Of a stretch of 21,808 nucleotides of DNA, positions 20,051-21,808 are shown in pieces. Each line of letters begins with the position of its first letter. The first letter of the stretch is position 1. A program made the translations under genes and the position numbers. The notes beneath the pieces are model-generated. The model was not told the origin of the DNA, did no database searches, and saw nothing but the letters and a program-made list of their open reading frames with translations. This DNA comes from a virus. Location of the stretch: positions 64,315-86,122 of IMG/VR virus record IMGVR_UViG_3300030430_003122; one strand, given 5' to 3'.

Positions 20051-20490
20051 CGATTGAGTTCCTTCTGGACCTTTGCCCAATACCTGTCAAGGTTTTCCTT
20101 CTTCTTGCCCTTCGCCCAGACTGCACGGGGACCACCATTGTGCATCACTGCAATATCGCGTTGAGTAACGGGTCTACCCAACCGCTTCTCAGTGGCGTAT
20201 CGATCCATGTATGCTCGTACCACGCGATCCGCGTAATCACGCTTGTAACAATCCAGATACACACCACCAATGTTACTAAATTCAGTAGCGTCTTGCCAAT
20301 AAACTTTCCAAATTTGATAAACACCGATTGCCTTTCCATTGTCCCCGACTGCGTTCGGGTTGTTGTTGGATTCGACCACGCGGATTGCCGCGAGAACATC
20401 TGTCATCTCCTGTTCAGTCAGAGCGTATGCGGGAGCAGCACACTGTGACATGCCAAGAAGAAAAAATACAATTGCAGTTTTAAATTTCAT
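20047..20490 (-). CDS. Secreted lysozyme-like protein (candidate endolysin)
   Basis: The 147-residue protein starts with a Sec-type signal (MKFKTAIVFFLLGMSQCAAP, cut near AYA). The mature part has VVESNNNPNAVGDNGKAIGV followed by YQIW: Glu40 followed by GDxGKAxGxYQI is the lysozyme/transglycosylase-fold signature. IAVMHNGGPRAVW matches the HNGGP motif of the same families. It would cut peptidoglycan in the periplasm. Export by signal peptide means a holin may not be needed for its release. Many Planctomycetes do have peptidoglycan. AGGA is 10 bases before ATG. Confidence 0.8.
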   Translation of the reverse strand: MKFKTAIVFFLLGMSQCAAPAYALTEQEMTDVLAAIRVVESNNNPNAVGDNGKAIGVYQIWKVYWQDATEFSNIGGVYLDCYKRDYADRVVRAYMDRYATEKRLGRPVTQRDIAVMHNGGPRAVWAKGKKKENLDRYWAKVQKELNR

Positions 20491-20510
20491 GTGTGTGAAA
20501 TCCTTTTCAA

Positions 20511-20900
20511 TTAGAGGGGACGCTGGACGAATCGAAGGACTGCTTCGGCAACGCCTTCGGTGGTGAGAAACTGGACTGCCTTGTCCAGATGCTGACGGGA
20601 GAGATCACGCGGGGGGTTCTTGGTGTCGGTGAGAATCACCGTATGAACATCGGATGCGGATGAGTTCTTGTGAAGACCACCATCGGACATCCAGTCGATC
20701 CAGTACGCGGGGGAGTTGCGGTTCTCGACGCGACCGATGTCGGAGCGATACTGCTTGATGTCCCGCTGCATTTCGCGGAAGCAGTAGAGCAGGGATCGCC
20801 AGATCCACGACTGCTGGTTGATGGCGGAGACATGATCAGAGCGGACCATATCGCGGATGTGGTCGGCGGTGAGAGCGGTAGTGGTTGCTGTGTCGTTCAT
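20511..20900 (-). CDS. Hypothetical protein (129 aa), leaderless mRNA
   Basis: The ATG at 20900 lies 6 bases beyond the -10 box, so the message should start on the A of ATG; no ribosome site is present. The product reads ALTADHIRDMVRSDHVSAIN, a Trp/Arg-rich helix (QSWIWRSLLYCFREMQRDIK), and LDKAVQFLTTEGVAEAVLRF. Its DNA is higher in GC than most neighbours. No family recognised. A gene with its own near-consensus promoter is likely expressed early. Confidence 0.65.
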   Translation of the reverse strand: MNDTATTTALTADHIRDMVRSDHVSAINQQSWIWRSLLYCFREMQRDIKQYRSDIGRVENRNSPAYWIDWMSDGGLHKNSSASDVHTVILTDTKNPPRDLSRQHLDKAVQFLTTEGVAEAVLRFVQRPL

Positions 20901-20906
20901 GCGTTT

Positions 20907-20934
20907 ATTGTACCTTTGAATCTGCGGAGTGCAA
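20907..20934 (-). promoter_or_regulatory. Sigma70-type promoter, leaderless
   Basis: TTGCAC (20934-20929), 16-base spacer, TACAAT (20912-20907). Each box has one or two differences from consensus. The ATG follows the -10 box by 6 bases. Confidence 0.7.
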
Positions 20935-21130
20935 GGGGAAAGTTTGGAATCGAGTAAATTAGAAAAAGATGGATGGGGGAAAAATTGGTTTAAAAAAAAT
21001 TTTGAAAATGGATTTTTAAAAAAGTTTTACCCTATACTGTTAAAAACCCTTTTTTGAAATTTTTCATATGCCGCTAAACCCCCGATGGAACCTTATGGTA
21101 TTTTTTGCAAAATACTGTTAAAACCGGTTA
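20935..21130. other. AT-rich non-coding region with a repeated element
   Basis: No gene is seen. The stretch holds A- and T-runs and two copies of ATACTGTTAAAA (about 21034 and 21112), some 78 bases apart. GTATTTT-TTGC-AAAATAC next to the second copy forms a 7-bp hairpin. It may hold operators or upstream promoter elements for the gene at 20900. Confidence 0.4.
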
Positions 21131-21162
21131 CCCAGTGTCGCACACACACATGCGACACCGGG
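21131..21162 (-). terminator. Hairpin after the HTH gene, probable terminator
   Basis: A 12-position stem (CCCAGTGTCGCA with TGCGACACCGGG, one mismatch) encloses CACACACA. It starts 12 bases after the stop of the HTH gene. On the - strand TAACCGGTTTTAAC follows, with only a short T-run, so termination may be partial. Confidence 0.5.
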
Positions 21163-21174
21163 ATCCGGAGTGAC

Positions 21175-21438
21175 TCACGCCGATGCGGTCTCGGTGGTCG
21201 CGGTCTCAGTTCCGGTGGGATCCTGAGAAGTCGCGTCCGCCTTGATGGCGATTCCGCCCGTGCGTCCACGGGTGAACACCACGCGATTGCTGTAGTGTTC
21301 ATTGAGGGCGCGTCTCACGATCTGCGGAGAAACCTTGAGTTCCTCTGCAATATGTCGGACGGTCACACGTTCGCCGTTGGCGATACGTCCCTCAATGGAG
21401 GCGAAGTCGAGAGTAACGTTAATCATGGGTCGAGGCAT
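21175..21438 (-). CDS. Small helix-turn-helix protein (87 aa)
   Basis: AAGGA is 8 bases before ATG. After an N-terminal strand (MPRPMINVTLDFASIEG) comes a helix-turn-helix: VTVRHIAEELKVSPQIVRRA followed by LNEHY, where the second helix would read DNA. The end is Thr/Ala/Ser-rich and probably disordered (TGTETATTETASA). A transcription regulator is likely. Followed by its own probable terminator. Confidence 0.7.
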   Translation of the reverse strand: MPRPMINVTLDFASIEGRIANGERVTVRHIAEELKVSPQIVRRALNEHYSNRVVFTRGRTGGIAIKADATSQDPTGTETATTETASA

Positions 21439-21497
21439 TGTTTTTTCCTTTTTGAAAATGCTTCTTAAAAAAGTGATGAGAAAACGGGGTGGTTGGA

Positions 21498-21722
21498 TTA
21501 TCCCAACCAGTGAATCGGGTGGTCGAATCCCTGACGGGACTCGTATTCGTCGTCGATGTCCCCATAGGGGTAGTCATCGTCGTGGGGGAGTGCGTCGAAG
21601 TCGGACCAATCATCTTCGGTCTCTTCTTCCTCTTCGGTCTCCGGATCGAACGACCCTTCGGGGAATTCGATGTCGAAGTCGGGGAGTTCGTCGATGGTGC
21701 TATATGGTTCGTTGCTTGCCAT
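21498..21722 (-). CDS. Small highly acidic protein (74 aa)
   Basis: ATG at 21722 has AGGA about 10 bases upstream. Roughly 40 percent of residues are Asp or Glu, in runs such as ETEEEEETEDDWSDFDALPH and DDDYPYGDIDDEY. Such composition occurs in phage DNA-mimic proteins that block host nucleases or polymerases (T7 Ocr is the type case), but also in scaffold or disordered proteins. No sequence family recognised. Confidence 0.6.
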   Translation of the reverse strand: MASNEPYSTIDELPDFDIEFPEGSFDPETEEEEETEDDWSDFDALPHDDDYPYGDIDDEYESRQGFDHPIHWLG

Positions 21723-21748
21723 TTGCAAAATTCCTTTTAAAAACCCTA

Positions 21749-21808
21749 TCAATAGGGGCAGTTGTTGGGGTTGCTCGGGTCAACGCTGACCGGAGCCGAA
21801 TCGGGGTT
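21749..21808 (-). CDS. C-terminal end of a gene running off the right edge
   Basis: A frame open to the right edge ends with NPDSAPVSVDPSNPNNCPY and TGA at 21751-21749. It lies 26 bases ahead of the acidic-protein gene on the same strand. Only 19 residues are visible, Pro/Asn-rich; no family can be given. Confidence 0.5.
   Translation of the reverse strand, partial: NPDSAPVSVDPSNPNNCPY

Noticed and set aside
1-21808. CRISPR array, insertion sequence or integrase/att site
   Set aside because: No regularly spaced repeats, transposase or integrase motifs were seen on either strand.
1-21808. Whole-genome reassignment of TAG
   Set aside because: TAG ends two micro-ORFs with good ribosome sites, no suppressor tRNA (CUA) is seen, and the long genes translate fully with the standard code.

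Overview
The window looks like part of a tailed-phage genome, most likely a T4-like/cyanophage-related myovirus. It is moderate in GC and densely packed, with 1 to 4 base start/stop overlaps in long same-strand runs. It holds tRNA genes, a lysis pair, a RuvC-like resolvase, a GroES-like co-chaperonin and many very small genes. Three genes carry planctomycete-style features: a C-terminal dockerin-like repeat, a PEP-CTERM-type C terminus ending in RRRK, and a TonB-type C-terminal domain. I therefore infer a Phycisphaera-like planctomycete host. Host and taxonomy are inferences; no database search was possible.

Layout. Positions 3-2336 (+ strand) hold a secreted beta-helix/dockerin protein (5' end outside the window), a TonB-family protein and a RuvC-like nuclease. 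All remaining genes are on the - strand and are read from the right edge leftward. 21808-16089: small regulatory, membrane and unknown genes, a secreted lysozyme, an HExxH metallopeptidase, a GroES-like protein, tRNA-Ile(UAU), the PEP-CTERM protein. 16075-13678: tRNA-Leu(UAA), a sigma70-type promoter with a structured leader and a winged-helix protein, tRNA-Arg(UCU), tRNA-Lys(UUU), a CDA-fold deaminase. 13681-10853: nucleotide-sugar dehydrogenase, DUF4385, DksA-type zinc finger, DUF4406, SNase-like nuclease. 10869-10019: a transcription unit bounded by a consensus promoter and a strong terminator; it encodes what appears to be a circularly permuted (two-piece) tmRNA followed by a 42-residue basic protein and an amber-interrupted frame. 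9983-2308: a late-type cluster with a possible nuclease, a PAP2 phosphatase, a KxDG ligase-like protein, a nucleotidyltransferase/ATP-grasp/aspartyl-protease fusion, and a holin/spanin-like pair.

Two signals stand out. First, the tmRNA: a complete 7-bp acceptor stem with a G3-U70 pair forms between two segments encoded in reversed order, and an 11-bp inverted repeat flanks the intervening segment. Second, five genes of the 9983-4150 cluster begin with a similar N terminus (M-x-x-F/Y-x-x-[FLY]...) followed closely by an [LI]-x-E tripeptide. This resembles the capsid targeting sequence and prohead protease site of T4 internal proteins, so the cluster may encode enzymes packaged in the virion. 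Four promoters with consensus or near-consensus -35/-10 boxes all have 16-bp spacers; two sit so close to the start codon that the mRNAs should be leaderless.
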